Assembly (NCBI RefSeq): GCF_000003815.2
Contig: NC_049991.1
Coordinates: 18,067,347-18,131,346, forward strand
Reading direction: 5' to 3'
Source: Branchiostoma floridae
Taxonomy: Eukaryota > Chordata > Leptocardii > Amphioxiformes > Branchiostomatidae
Length of the DNA: 64,000 bases
This document shows, piece by piece, positions 44,173-54,685 of the stretch (positions are counted from its first letter, which is position 1; every line of letters starts with the position of its first letter). Made by a program: the position numbers and the translations under genes. The notes beneath the pieces are model-generated. The model worked only from the letters and a program-made list of their open reading frames with translations. It searched no databases and was not told the DNA's origin.

Positions 44173-46499
44173 AGTTCTATCCCATCCCAAATAAAGTGTT
44201 TATTGTTGTAATCAATATCTCTGGTGCATTGACGCTTTCTAATAGTTGGATGTTACTTTGCCATCGGTGTACCATTGAGTCGCGGAGGTACATTGTGAAG
44301 GTTTTGCCTTAAAATGACATATAAGACTATCATTTCACCTTATCCCATACTACAACTCCTGTATTAGTTAGATAAGCCTTAAGCTTAGCTATAGAACTGT
44401 AGTTATTTAAATGTCATACTTTGTACCTTGTGGAATTGTTGTGCAATAAATTTTATATATTTCATCATCCCTGACATGACGTATGGCCTGACATGGCCAT
44501 CCTCTTTGGTTAGTTTTGAATCAACGTTACAGTTATCAATCGGTGAAGAGACTAGTTCTCTCAGGCATTGCCTAGAAGAATCAGCAACTTTACTCGCTTT
44601 CACGTAAATTGTTCCTTCTCCTGCCAGATCACACTTATGATGTAGGGATGATCGTACCCGTAGGGTTTGTTTCATGTCTCTTCTGAAGCGAACACGAGAG
44701 ATAAAATGTACCAGTTTATTAAGCGGACATTGTAGAGGCTCAAGATGTCTGGAAGTGATAAAATGGCTTGAATACCAATTTACGTGCCCCGGTGAGCACA
44801 AGGAAAAAAACACCTACCGGGCATGTATAACTATATATATTCTTATAGCGGTTCACCTGAGTCCAAAACATGCCTCTCTACTTCTCACTTCAAGTATTGC
44901 CGCCCTGTCTCGTTTGGTTTCCTTCAGAGTGTCTTAAGATTCTAATCTTGCCTTAATCCCCGCAATTCTGTGGTGCCGCTCGCAGGATTCATTCGTTCCA
45001 GTAGCTGGCATCGACGGAAATTGTTGTTTGCGGCTTTACGTATTGCACTTTGTGATAAAAGGCGTGAAATTCATATCTTAAACCTTCAAACTCATGTATA
45101 ATAAAGGATGTGTTTTCAATTCTCCAAGGTAGTTTTCGCAATTTAGAAGGATGTTTCTGGCCATTTTCAAGACGCCCTTGGCGCAGCAAACTTAACCTTT
45201 CGTTCCGTTACAATCTTCGCCCATCCTCTGGTGTTTCTACTTGCCTAAGTCGAGTTCCACGCCCATTATCAACCGCATTTTGAGAACAGATATTGCCTGA
45301 AAATGTAACTCTATTAAGGCCATATCTCTTCAATCAACTCCAGAGATAAAACCTCTTTCGTGCACGAGTGTAATTGGGACGATACCTAATTGCTACTCTT
45401 TGGATGGGTTTCCTCAGGGTCGCTCGCTGTAGTGTTCTAGTGCATTCTACCTTGCGTTGAAGGACGAGTCTGTGCTTGCATATACCTGCAAAGGGCAGCA
45501 ACCGCACGCTACCGACGCGAAACGATGATAGCTTTGAAGATAGCAACAATGTAAAAGACGCAAGAGACACATTTTAGCGGTTTGAAACATTCGTCCGGTG
45601 TAGTGTGGTCTATAGTGGTCCTAAGTGGTCAGTTTTCGTGGCCATAATTCAAGATTAGATGAGTATATTCTGGAGAACAATGATCCGTCTAAAACATTGC
45701 CGACATGAAATCGATCGTGCTTCTTCACGAGATAAGAGCATGTCTTTGTAACGAGTGTGGAGACCCCCCTCAAAAATACGGATATGGTTCTTTCCAAGCT
45801 TTACTCCATACGGACTATACGTACTGGATACAAGCCAACATCAAAGCTCATTTGGTGCAAGATGAATGAAGTACGTAGGGTCCATTAAAACGTAAAAAAA
45901 AATGACGTGCCAAATTCCCCATGCTTAATAGGACGGTAGAGAATCTGGTAGAAATGGTAAAGAAACTTCGGTACATTTATCAACTACAAGTATCGTGCGG
46001 GTAGATGGGCGATAGAGAAACAAAGATAGTCCAAATCTCTTCAGGGACTAGCGTCATGTCCCCTTCCGTGTCCTGCTAGATGGGTTCAGATAATACATAA
46101 ACTAGCTGTCAGCTCAGCGGTTGAATCTGATCAATTTGGTCTCCCGTGAAGTTTTGAAGAAATGTGGAGACATGGTGGGTCCAGTGGCAAAGCCATAAAT
46201 CAATCCGTATGTCTTAGTTACAGACAGATGTAGCATATGATTTGATTTACTTCCAACGAACAGAAGTCAAAGAAGAGCCGTACCATGAAAGGAAATGTCA
46301 TTATAATGCGAAAACGCTATGCTTGAACTATTCAGTTCTCTCCCATGCGTTTTGTGTTTCTGATGAGTATCTTTTTGATATGTAAGAATTTTACAACCAG
46401 CCGATTTCTATCAGAACACCATACCACAACATAGCGGTGTAAGTGCATCGAAACTTATCCCCATAGATCGGTAAGTTCCTCAAGCCTTAACTATAGGGA
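44173..46499. other. Unassigned DNA
   Basis: Open frames on both strands around 44403-44937 overlap each other and have no recognised domain. No transposon ends were seen. Confidence 0.35.
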
Positions 46500-46790
46500 G
46501 TGTGTGGGAGTGGACGTGTACATGTTAGCCGGGTGTCGCGTGATCCAACAGTCTTTGATCAGCCGACCCAATGCCTTTAAAGAGGAGAAGGGTGGTAACA
46601 AAATTACACCTTGGTGTCTTCGCATCACTTTGAAATTTGAGTCGGCAACATGTCTAATTATGAAGGGTTGCTGTTTAAAAGCAACCCTAATTCAGCGGCA
46701 CCGTCTGCTATTCATGTAATTGAAAGGTGCGGCCGAAGATACCCAATTACGGGGTAATGATTTTCCGCAATACTTAGTCTGACCAGTGCA
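46500..46790. other. Possible conserved non-coding / regulatory block
   Basis: GC-balanced sequence with homeodomain-type words (CTAATTAT, CATGTAATTG, CCAATTACGGGGTAATGA) and a short inverted repeat (GGGTTGCTGTTTAAAAGCAACCC). A 71-codon frame crosses it but looks incidental. It lies about 1 kb on the downstream (3') side of the RFamide gene. Confidence 0.3.
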
Positions 46791-47745
46791 CAAACATACA
46801 TAGACGTGTAGAGAGATGGATCTAAATTTTGGATTCTTTCTGCTAGAATAATTGGTTTGCAGAAATTATTTCGGTTTCAGGGCTGCGAAGATGTGATACT
46901 TGTGCCCTCCCTCACTCCGTTTGTTCTTGACTCTTACCACCCTTGATGTTCTCCGATATATGCTCCAAAGCACAGCATATCAATTTCAACTTCTAAAGAC
47001 TTTTCGACGGGTGAATTAATCGTAGAGTAGTGCTACACTCCCCAAACCCACCGAATGCCAGTTTATCCTCTAACATACGAGCAAGGATTTCATTCAAAGT
47101 GAAAGCGGCCGCAAGGGAAGAAATATCAACCTATAAAAGCCTTTCACTACTGCGTCGTAATCGCTAATGTTCGGAGGGGAAACATGTAATTGAAACCATT
47201 TGTCAAACGATAGAACAGGGCATAGCACAAGCGAAATAAAGCAACAGGCGGTGGATATAAATCGTTCATCAACTTCCAGAGCGTTTAATTGGTGTTCCAA
47301 AAAGTCGCCGTAAATACAATAGCTATCCACTGCAGCTAAAGCAATCAATGCGATGTGCGTCTGCAGATGCAGTTTACACGCAATTAACATCAGTATCTTT
47401 TAAAACCTCATTTGTGTAATTACAAACATCAATTTGGCATCTTTTAACGGAGAGCTGGAAAAATATAGGTACAATAATGGACGGGTATTGAAATAGAGTC
47501 ACATCTGGTTGAAAATACGTAAACTATTCTCTTTAGCAGTTATGCACAATATATGATCTCTTCAGTGTCAGTTTATCAGCAAAAAGATTCGTTCTCAATC
47601 CTCGACTACCCTTACCGCAGCTTCACAGGACGAGACTTCATCATCTTTGCTAACAAATCGTCTCCGAGCAGGTTCGTTCGTAGGCCGCTGTGGTTAGAGT
47701 GTCTGTACTGTAGACATGTGTTCAAATGTGGTCGGTCTTCGCTCT

Positions 47746-48120
47746 TCAATTGTCCAACAGGTCCTGCTGCCTCGCCTGAATCAGGTCCGCCACGAGACGC
47801 AGAACGGCCGACCGGGTCAGTTGGTCCGTCGGGTCTTCTCTGAGGTTGGGCAGCCGCATCCTGGCCATGGGTTCCCTCTGGGGCGGCAGCGTGAATCTCG
47901 GCTGGGGAGCGGTGTATTCTGGCCACAGGTCGGAGTCGGAGTCGTCCTCGGAGAGGGAAGAGGGCGGGCTGCGCCGGCCGAAGCGGAGCGGCTCGAAGGC
48001 CTCGTTCCAGTTGACGGCCGTCATGGGCTTGGCCTGGCTCCTGCGAACAGGGATGGACTCCGCGCCGTCTAGGTACACCAGGCAGCTCAGCACTGCAACT
48101 AGGGCGGTGGACAACTTCAT
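47746..48120 (-). CDS. Putative RFamide neuropeptide precursor
   Basis: A 124-residue product starting MKLSTALVAVLSCLVYLDG, a classic signal peptide (cleavage near A20-E21 or S22). Arg-Arg at 26-27 and Gly-Arg-Arg at 48-50 bracket a single 20-residue peptide ending NWNEAFEPLRF, with the glycine as amide donor. It is therefore expected to be secreted as an RFamide. The rest is an acidic, Pro-rich spacer (54-72), a QPRF word without amidation signal (73-76), and a Leu-rich helix-like C-terminus (100-122). The NWN...LRFG spacing recalls kisspeptin (NWNSFGLRF) with two extra residues, while PLRF recalls LPXRF/NPFF-type peptides; neither assignment is secure. A methionine 20 codons upstream is in frame, but the TATA/initiator pair puts transcription start just upstream of it and MKL gives the better signal peptide. 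No intron is needed. The region is GC-rich relative to its flanks. Confidence 0.85.
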   Translation of the reverse strand: MKLSTALVAVLSCLVYLDGAESIPVRRSQAKPMTAVNWNEAFEPLRFGRRSPPSSLSEDDSDSDLWPEYTAPQPRFTLPPQREPMARMRLPNLREDPTDQLTRSAVLRLVADLIQARQQDLLDN

Positions 48121-48181
48121 AGCTCTGGAACACCGGGTACTGAAATGCGACGATAGCGACCTGTTAGTGTTGGTCCTCAAC

Positions 48182-48228
48182 TGAGCTGGTGCGCCGAACT
48201 TGGGAGGCTTTTATACCTGCTCGTGACG
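48182..48228 (-). promoter_or_regulatory. Core promoter of the RFamide precursor gene
   Basis: On the minus strand a TATAAAA box (48209-48215) lies 33 bp upstream of an initiator TCAGTT, whose A is at 48182. That gives a ~61-nt 5' UTR before the ATG at 48120. A CGTCA/TGACG half-CRE is at 48224-48228, just upstream of the TATA box, as often seen in peptide-hormone genes. The order and spacing support this start site and a single-exon model. Confidence 0.7.
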
Positions 48229-50419
48229 ACAGATCTAGAGGAGCTCCAGCGCAGAGCCTCTCGAAAGCCACGCCTGGCCAGGTCGTGTGATGTGCGTCGC
48301 TCATCAGATATCATGACTCATTATATACAATTTCGCTTCCTGTTAGTTAAAACTCGCTCTATTTCGGATTCTCCACGTCTGAACGGCCCGCCCAATTTCA
48401 ACCTACGCATGTAGTCAGGGCCCGCATGTGATATCCTTGTTTTCTGACCCAAACCTTTCAATTCTCCGGAGTCTCTTCATTTACGGTTTTCAATCTACAT
48501 TCAAATGTATCACATTCGAAGGAGGGCATACGAGGGATATGGATTGCGGATTTTATGTTCGCTTGACATTCAGATCGAACTAGTAAAGGAGTATATAATA
48601 CGAGTCATGGATCATTTTATGTCAGATGAAATATGAAAAGTACAAATTGGTGCCTAGTTGCAATCTCGCAATTACCATCTGGCATTACAGGAGGCCAATA
48701 AAATTCGCACACACCTGTTGGAATCACGGAGTCGTGGGGATGTCTGCTCGGCACGGCTTTTCACGGCAGACGACGTCGCTCTTCTTAGGGAGTCGGCTCA
48801 GAATGAGAGCCGGGGACCTGTGCTGGCGCTTTTGAAGAAAGAAACTTCGTCAGGAGTTAAGTTCGTTTAGACTAAAAAAGAACGCCAAGCGACTGTTGTA
48901 TTTTGCCCATCCGTGTTTTGTAACCAGGCGCCGTGTGACGTCAGCGGTCCTTGCATTTCCTAATGACATTATCGACATGCGCAGTTGCAAAACTAGTACC
49001 TAGCATTAACGTCACCACTACAGGAAGTGCCCACGTAACGAGGCATGTTCAAACATTGAAGGTCCCTATCAAGCATTTTTAAGATGCCGATCGACCAATC
49101 GAAGAGACTAGAAAAATAGACCTTTTGCAAATTAGGAAGACGTCATGCTGTCCAAGGTATCAATTACTATAATTGCTACATTCGTCATAACTTGAGACAC
49201 CCCGGGAACGCCCTTAAATTACTCACTGACGTCGCTTTGGATCGACAAGGGAGAGAAGGCAACGCCTGGAGACTTTCGAAGTCGAACGCGTTCCACGTGA
49301 TTGCCACATCTGCCGTAGCCATGTTGCCGCTTACATTAACAAATAAATTCTTTTAAAAAATAACCCATTTTTCTGCCATGTTATGACAAAAGCAGAAAAC
49401 ATTAGACGGGGACACCTGGCGATAAAAACGCTGACTTGACAGAAAGAGAACATCTTCTTATGAATGATGATTTTTCGTCTTCTTCGATGTTAAAGATGCT
49501 CTTATTGGTGACAGCAGACAAATAACCTAAGATCGAAAAAACATCGAAAATGCTAACCTACAGTAATGTTGCCGAAATGGAAAAATACGACCGGAAACTG
49601 TAAACAGAATTTATTACCCTGAAGGTGCAAGGTAGAAAGATACCCTAGATGCCCATAGCTAAATGGATATATATATCTCATACATCTGATAGCTGGTCGT
49701 ATCACATATCGATGAGCAAAAATCGCCTTATGGCAATTTTTATACTACTATACTGAATCAAAAGCATGATAGTATCTAATAGTATGTACTACCTTAATAC
49801 CATAATAATTTTAACATTGTCAAATTATTTGCCTTGCGTGCATAGTCATGAATCTCAACAAGAATCTTAAGGCAGTTAAAGAGAAAACAGCATACACCGT
49901 GTCCACTCTCACATGAAGATTATACAGACATCGTTCCAGGCCGCTTGTCCTTGCACTAAGCACCGAGTATTACACTAAAAGCACAAGGGATTGATGTACT
50001 AACGGTTTGGCAAGAGACACCGATGCAGGTTGGACATCCAGGTAATACGATATGGCGGTCATGGACCGTTTCCAAAATATCGCCCTGTTGCTTGAGCGAC
50101 TGCTTTTTTGCAATTGGACAAGAGAGTCTTTGTTGTAGTTTTGATGACCGGTTTTGTTGTATATGCATACAGATTAAGCTCCTTTGTAACACACATAAAT
50201 GGCGGGCTGATCAATTAGTCTCCTTGATTGCCATGATGGGAAATCTGGGATCTTGATATCAGAGTGTGCAGCTAGATGCTCTATATGCAGCGATGGTTTG
50301 CGTATCAATTATCGTCTTTGATTGTTTAATTAGGGACTTGGGGAATTAATCTGTTCTTTGCCCACTTCAATCGGATTGACCGATGGTCATGTTACACCAG
50401 ACCGTTGTCCAAGAAACGG
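48229..50419. other. 5' flank of the RFamide gene; otherwise unassigned
   Basis: No other gene recognised. 48700-49350 is GC-balanced and non-repetitive and could contain regulatory DNA for the gene. 50066-50100 contains a diverged member of the AAAATCATATCCAGTTGC family. 50200-50400 has ATTAATTA/TTTAATTAG words. Confidence 0.35.
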
Positions 50420-50702
50420 TTTTGACAGTTTACAATGTCCTTATAGCGCATCGCAATCCTAATTGCTTCCTAGCAGGACATCTCTTCAGCGATGTAACTT
50501 CATCAATCATCAATCCATCTCTTATTCCTTGAAATAGCAATCAGTTGTACAACAGAAAGTTTTGACAGTTTACAATATGTCCTTATACTACATTTTACAA
50601 TGACCTTATAGCGCATCGCAATCGTTTCCCAACAGGACAATCTCTTCACAAATGTAAATTCATCAACCTTGTCTCTTATTCCTTGAAAGAGAAATCTTCT
50701 GC
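50420..50702 (+). repeat. Tandem duplication, ~140-bp unit
   Basis: TTTTGACAGTTTACAAT begins units at 50420 and 50559. Both contain CCTTATAGCGCATCGCAATC, AACAGGACA/AGCAGGACA and TCTCTTATTCCTTGAAA. The second has an internal partial repeat (TTTTACAATGACC). Confidence 0.85.
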
Positions 50703-50740
50703 CCTGGCCGTTCATTTAAGACAGGTCAGAGGCTTCTCGT

Positions 50741-50900
50741 AACGTCACGATGTTTGGCTATAAGCCCAGAGGTGTCAGGTTCGAGTTACCTGATATGGCT
50801 CCGACGTAGTGTCCTTGGTAAATACATTTTACACAAATGTATTTACTTCACTCATGTGGAAAGTAGTAGCTAGCTTTGGTTAGTAGGGACGACCCTAGGA
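50741..50900 (+). mobile_element. Degenerate SINE remnant
   Basis: A B-box-like AGGTTCGAGTTAC is followed by GTAGTGTCCTTGGTAAATAC and TTACTTCACTCATGTGG, corresponding to the tail of the SINE family elsewhere in the window. Confidence 0.5.
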
Positions 50901-51407
50901 TAGTATCATAAACGGTGGCAACGTCTTTTATAGAAGAGCCACACCTCAAACACAAGAAAGATACCATAAAATTTATAAATACCGAAAAGAGTAGGTTTTT
51001 TTCCAGTTCAAGTGGACCGATTAAATCTGTCCGTCTATGCAGCCTGTACTCTTCAGGTCAAACACGGTGTGGTGCACCATCAGGCGGTTTTCTGGATGTG
51101 CCATACAAACAAACATAACATATGTAGGATATAGACATCATGCATCATCATCATAAAGACAGGCATTTGCAATGATACATCTGTAGACATTCAATGTTCA
51201 TACTCAGTAAACAATAATTGGTTTTACAAGAGGCATGTTGTCATGTGGGAAATATCTGAACAAATGAGGTCATTTTTCGCACTACCGAGGGGAATCATTA
51301 CTTCTAATCTGCTAGGAGCATAATTGGTTTATTGTAGGGCACATCAGTAGATTGTATTATTCAACGTACCATCAACTCCAATTTACAAGGCATTTCGAAT
51401 CATTTCA

Positions 51408-52081
51408 TCACAGACATATGCCGGTAATATTTCGAAAACCATGTAACGTTACTAGTAGGGAAAAATTGAAATGATAGGATATTTCTGGTATTTTGTCAAC
51501 GATGTAGGGAAGACAGATGAAAATGCATTGTTTCCTCCCTTCTGAGAACGTTGATGACCTGGGCATAACAGAAGAGTTTAATGCCTCCGGCAGTCTTGTC
51601 ATTAGAAACTTGTTCGATCCAAAACAACTCCAGGTAGGCTTGGCAGTGTCTCACCGCAAACCACACGGGACAAGAACCATTACCTACAAAGTATGCTGTA
51701 CTGGAACCTTTATTATTGCCCCCTCTCAACAGGTCATTGAACGGAGCACAGAAAGACTGCTTTTATTGCTGAAGCAGATTCTTGAGGATTCATGAATGGT
51801 ATCCTGTTGCAATCATTTCGACAAACAAGGCTGCCCTTGCACATCCATTTTTCCTGAATTACTGGAGCTGTCTCTACAACTAGCCACGGGTGGCCATAAA
51901 AAGACCATGAGTCAGCCATGAGGTGATTTACTGCCTCTGCTACAAGTTGTGACCGTAAGAAATTGCAGAGGCCTTCAGATTTGCTATGCTTCCACCAACA
52001 TAAATAACTAGTGGGGGTCTTCTCACAGGGTAGTAGATGTTTCGGTGCTGGGTAGTACTTAAGGTTGACTGACCGAGACAA
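51408..52081. other. Coding-like stretch of unknown identity
   Basis: Long frames run on the minus strand (51734-52081, 51496-51729, 51408-51602) and on the plus strand (51517-51795), in a block less AT-rich than its neighbours. Minus-strand frames are broken by stops and shifts, which fits a decayed gene or retroposed coding piece. No domain is recognised, and neither strand has a clear start or splice context. Confidence 0.25.
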
Positions 52082-52844
52082 AATTTCGCATTAAAAACAT
52101 ATCTTTAATTTGTTTCTTAAGACCATATAGATACATTAATTTGGACTTAATTTGGCCCCCCTTTCTCTTCGGCATTTTCTTTACATGCTCATACGGAGAT
52201 ACTTAAAGTTCAAGTTCATAGCTGGAATGCTTTAGATTCATCCCCATCTTTTAGAATGCACGAACGTCAATGTCTAGAGTGATGCACTATGAAATATTTA
52301 CCAATGACATACAGGGTAAGTTTTCTAATATTGGCTATTTTGATTGCACAGGCAAATCGTGCTCTTTATGTTATACGACAAGTATCTTAATTCCCATCTT
52401 CCAGTACATGTGCAGATGTCTTGGAAAGCGATGAGTGAACCTGAACACCCTGCTATACGTGGTAGTCATTGATAAATAGAACTTTAGATAGAACTTCATT
52501 GCGCGACAACTATAAATGATACAATGTGGGGTAACTTGCACATGCGAAACAGTTTAATTTCTTGAGTTGCTAATATCTCGCCGTTTTAAGAAACAGATCT
52601 ATTTTGTGAATAGTAATATTATGCACAATCAAGCTAGCATTTTGTGTTGCCTAAGGGAAACATTATATTGTCTTTTTTTAATTGACCGACATAGGCATAT
52701 ATATCAACAGGACATGACAGTAACATATCAAACATTTCTGTCTTGGTATGACAACCCTTTTTCACAGTAATTATACTTCCGTTTTATCACCATGACTTTG
52801 CTTGTAATTGTACTCAGTTTATAAGGTCTTGTACGAACACCGAA
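52082..52844. other. Unassigned AT-rich DNA
   Basis: No feature recognised before the gap. Confidence 0.4.
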
Positions 52845-52944
52845 NNNNNNNNNNNNNNNNNNNNNNNNNNNNNNNNNNNNNNNNNNNNNNNNNNNNNNNN
52901 NNNNNNNNNNNNNNNNNNNNNNNNNNNNNNNNNNNNNNNNNNNN
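52845..52944. other. Assembly gap (100 N)
   Basis: Exactly 100 unknown bases, a common placeholder length, so the true gap size may differ. Frames reported across it are not meaningful. Confidence 0.99.
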
Positions 52945-53939
52945 TGATCCACTCCCACCTTCTTGTACATAAAACAGATACATGCAGGTTTTCTGCGGAT
53001 CTCTTTCACAAAGGTATATCAAATTGGATGGGTGCATACATATCCACACGTAAACATTGAGTGTATTCTTAAATTCAGGTTTAAACATAAGCTTTGTTGC
53101 GCGTATGGATATTTCAAAACACCAAAATGACAAAATGACGCAAACCCAGTTTGCATATTTTATTGCATCTGACCAATCAACGTCAACTGGACAGGTGTTA
53201 ACTGCATGCAATTAACATCAGCTTAATGATATGGAAAATCCGTGGAAACTGACGAACCATCACTGCAAGATAAACTATCACATTTCATGATCTCTACCGA
53301 GGTAAATTCTTCTTGGCAATTTCATTAATTCGCACGTAATTCTCTGTAACTCCATGACCTTTATCTGTGTCTCACATGATCTTTATCCACAGCGAGACAC
53401 AGATGTTGTGACGATCACGTTGACTCGCCGCTTGTTCATCGTTGGCCTATAAATGTTAAACTACTTCCTTTTTTCAAGCTTCCTCTGCTGGTACTGTATT
53501 CTGATAAACGCAGCTCGCCGGCTGAAATGTCACCCAAAGGCCTTCAACTATGAAGCACTTTGGCTCTTGAATTGGCAGACATTCAACGGCTTGCCGCTGC
53601 CACTTTTCTTGTAGGGTAACATAATTAGAGTGTGCTCTATGCACCGGTGGTCAAGAGGTTATACGCTGCAGTCACGATACGTTTCCCCTGATGCTACCAC
53701 TGGGATTTCTACTGTCGGAGCACCATAGGCTAGTCTAATCTCATAAAGGAAGCTTTTTAAGTGAAGAACGGACTTCTCTCAAACGGTGTCCTTCAGCGGT
53801 ATCACGAATTCCGTGGCACATTACTCGTGTGATCCTCTGTGAATATGAGCACCTTGTAATACATCAGGTTACTGCAATTGGATTTTATTGATAACATCCC
53901 CGAAGACTAGGAATTTACGATGAGCGTACAAAGATACTG
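52945..53939. other. Unassigned DNA
   Basis: No confident feature. The words GGTGGTCAAGAGG and GGTGTCCTTCAGCGG (53648-53800) might be a very decayed SINE. Confidence 0.3.
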
Positions 53940-54060
53940 GTAAAACATACGCCAAAAGCAGTTACTCAAGCAACTGGGTATGATTTTGGGGACGGTGTCA
54001 CTGACGAAATATAGTTATAGAATCTGAAACGTTTCCAAAATCATATCCATGCAGTTAACT
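53940..54060. repeat. Inverted pair of the AAAATCATATCC family
   Basis: CAGTTACTCAAGCAACTGGG...TGATTTTGGGGACGG is followed about 60 bp later by the opposite orientation, CGTTTCCAAAATCATATCC. The pair surrounds a CACTGACGAAATA word shared with other copies. Confidence 0.7.
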
Positions 54061-54374
54061 GCTCTTTGGCTTATCTTGTTACCTGGATTTCTATCCTTCA
54101 TCGATGTGGTAAAAACATTAATTTTCACAATATAGACCATAAACGTTGAAACAAAAATATCAGCGATACAACATGGAATAACGGCCAAAAATGTTTTCAA
54201 TCCTGTGATTGCCTAGCATACCGAGTTGGCAAGTACACTGAAGGCTACAACAGTTCTATAAATTCCATATTCATCACTAGAGTCACTTCGCACTCTCCCA
54301 GTACAAATCCGCCACACGATACTTTCCCACTTCCAGTCTTTTCTCGCCATGCTCCCCGAAGGGGTGCGAGGTTT

Positions 54375-54685
54375 NNNNNNNNNNNNNNNNNNNNNNNNNN
54401 NNNNNNNNNNNNNNNNNNNNNNNNNNNNNNNNNNNNNNNNNNNNNNNNNNNNNNNNNNNNNNNNNNNNNNNNNNNNNNNNNNNNNNNNNNNNNNNNNNNN
54501 NNNNNNNNNNNNNNNNNNNNNNNNNNNNNNNNNNNNNNNNNNNNNNNNNNNNNNNNNNNNNNNNNNNNNNNNNNNNNNNNNNNNNNNNNNNNNNNNNNNN
54601 NNNNNNNNNNNNNNNNNNNNNNNNNNNNNNNNNNNNNNNNNNNNNNNNNNNNNNNNNNNNNNNNNNNNNNNNNNNNNNNNNNNNN
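54375..54685. other. Assembly gap (311 N)
   Basis: 311 unknown bases; the non-round length suggests an estimated gap. Confidence 0.99.

Noticed and set aside
44403-44813. 136-residue minus-strand frame
   Set aside because: No recognisable domain, overlaps a plus-strand frame, and has no promoter or splice context.
47612-48133. 173-residue minus-strand frame overlapping the RFamide gene
   Set aside because: It is a frame-shifted shadow of the real precursor and lacks a signal peptide and processing sites.
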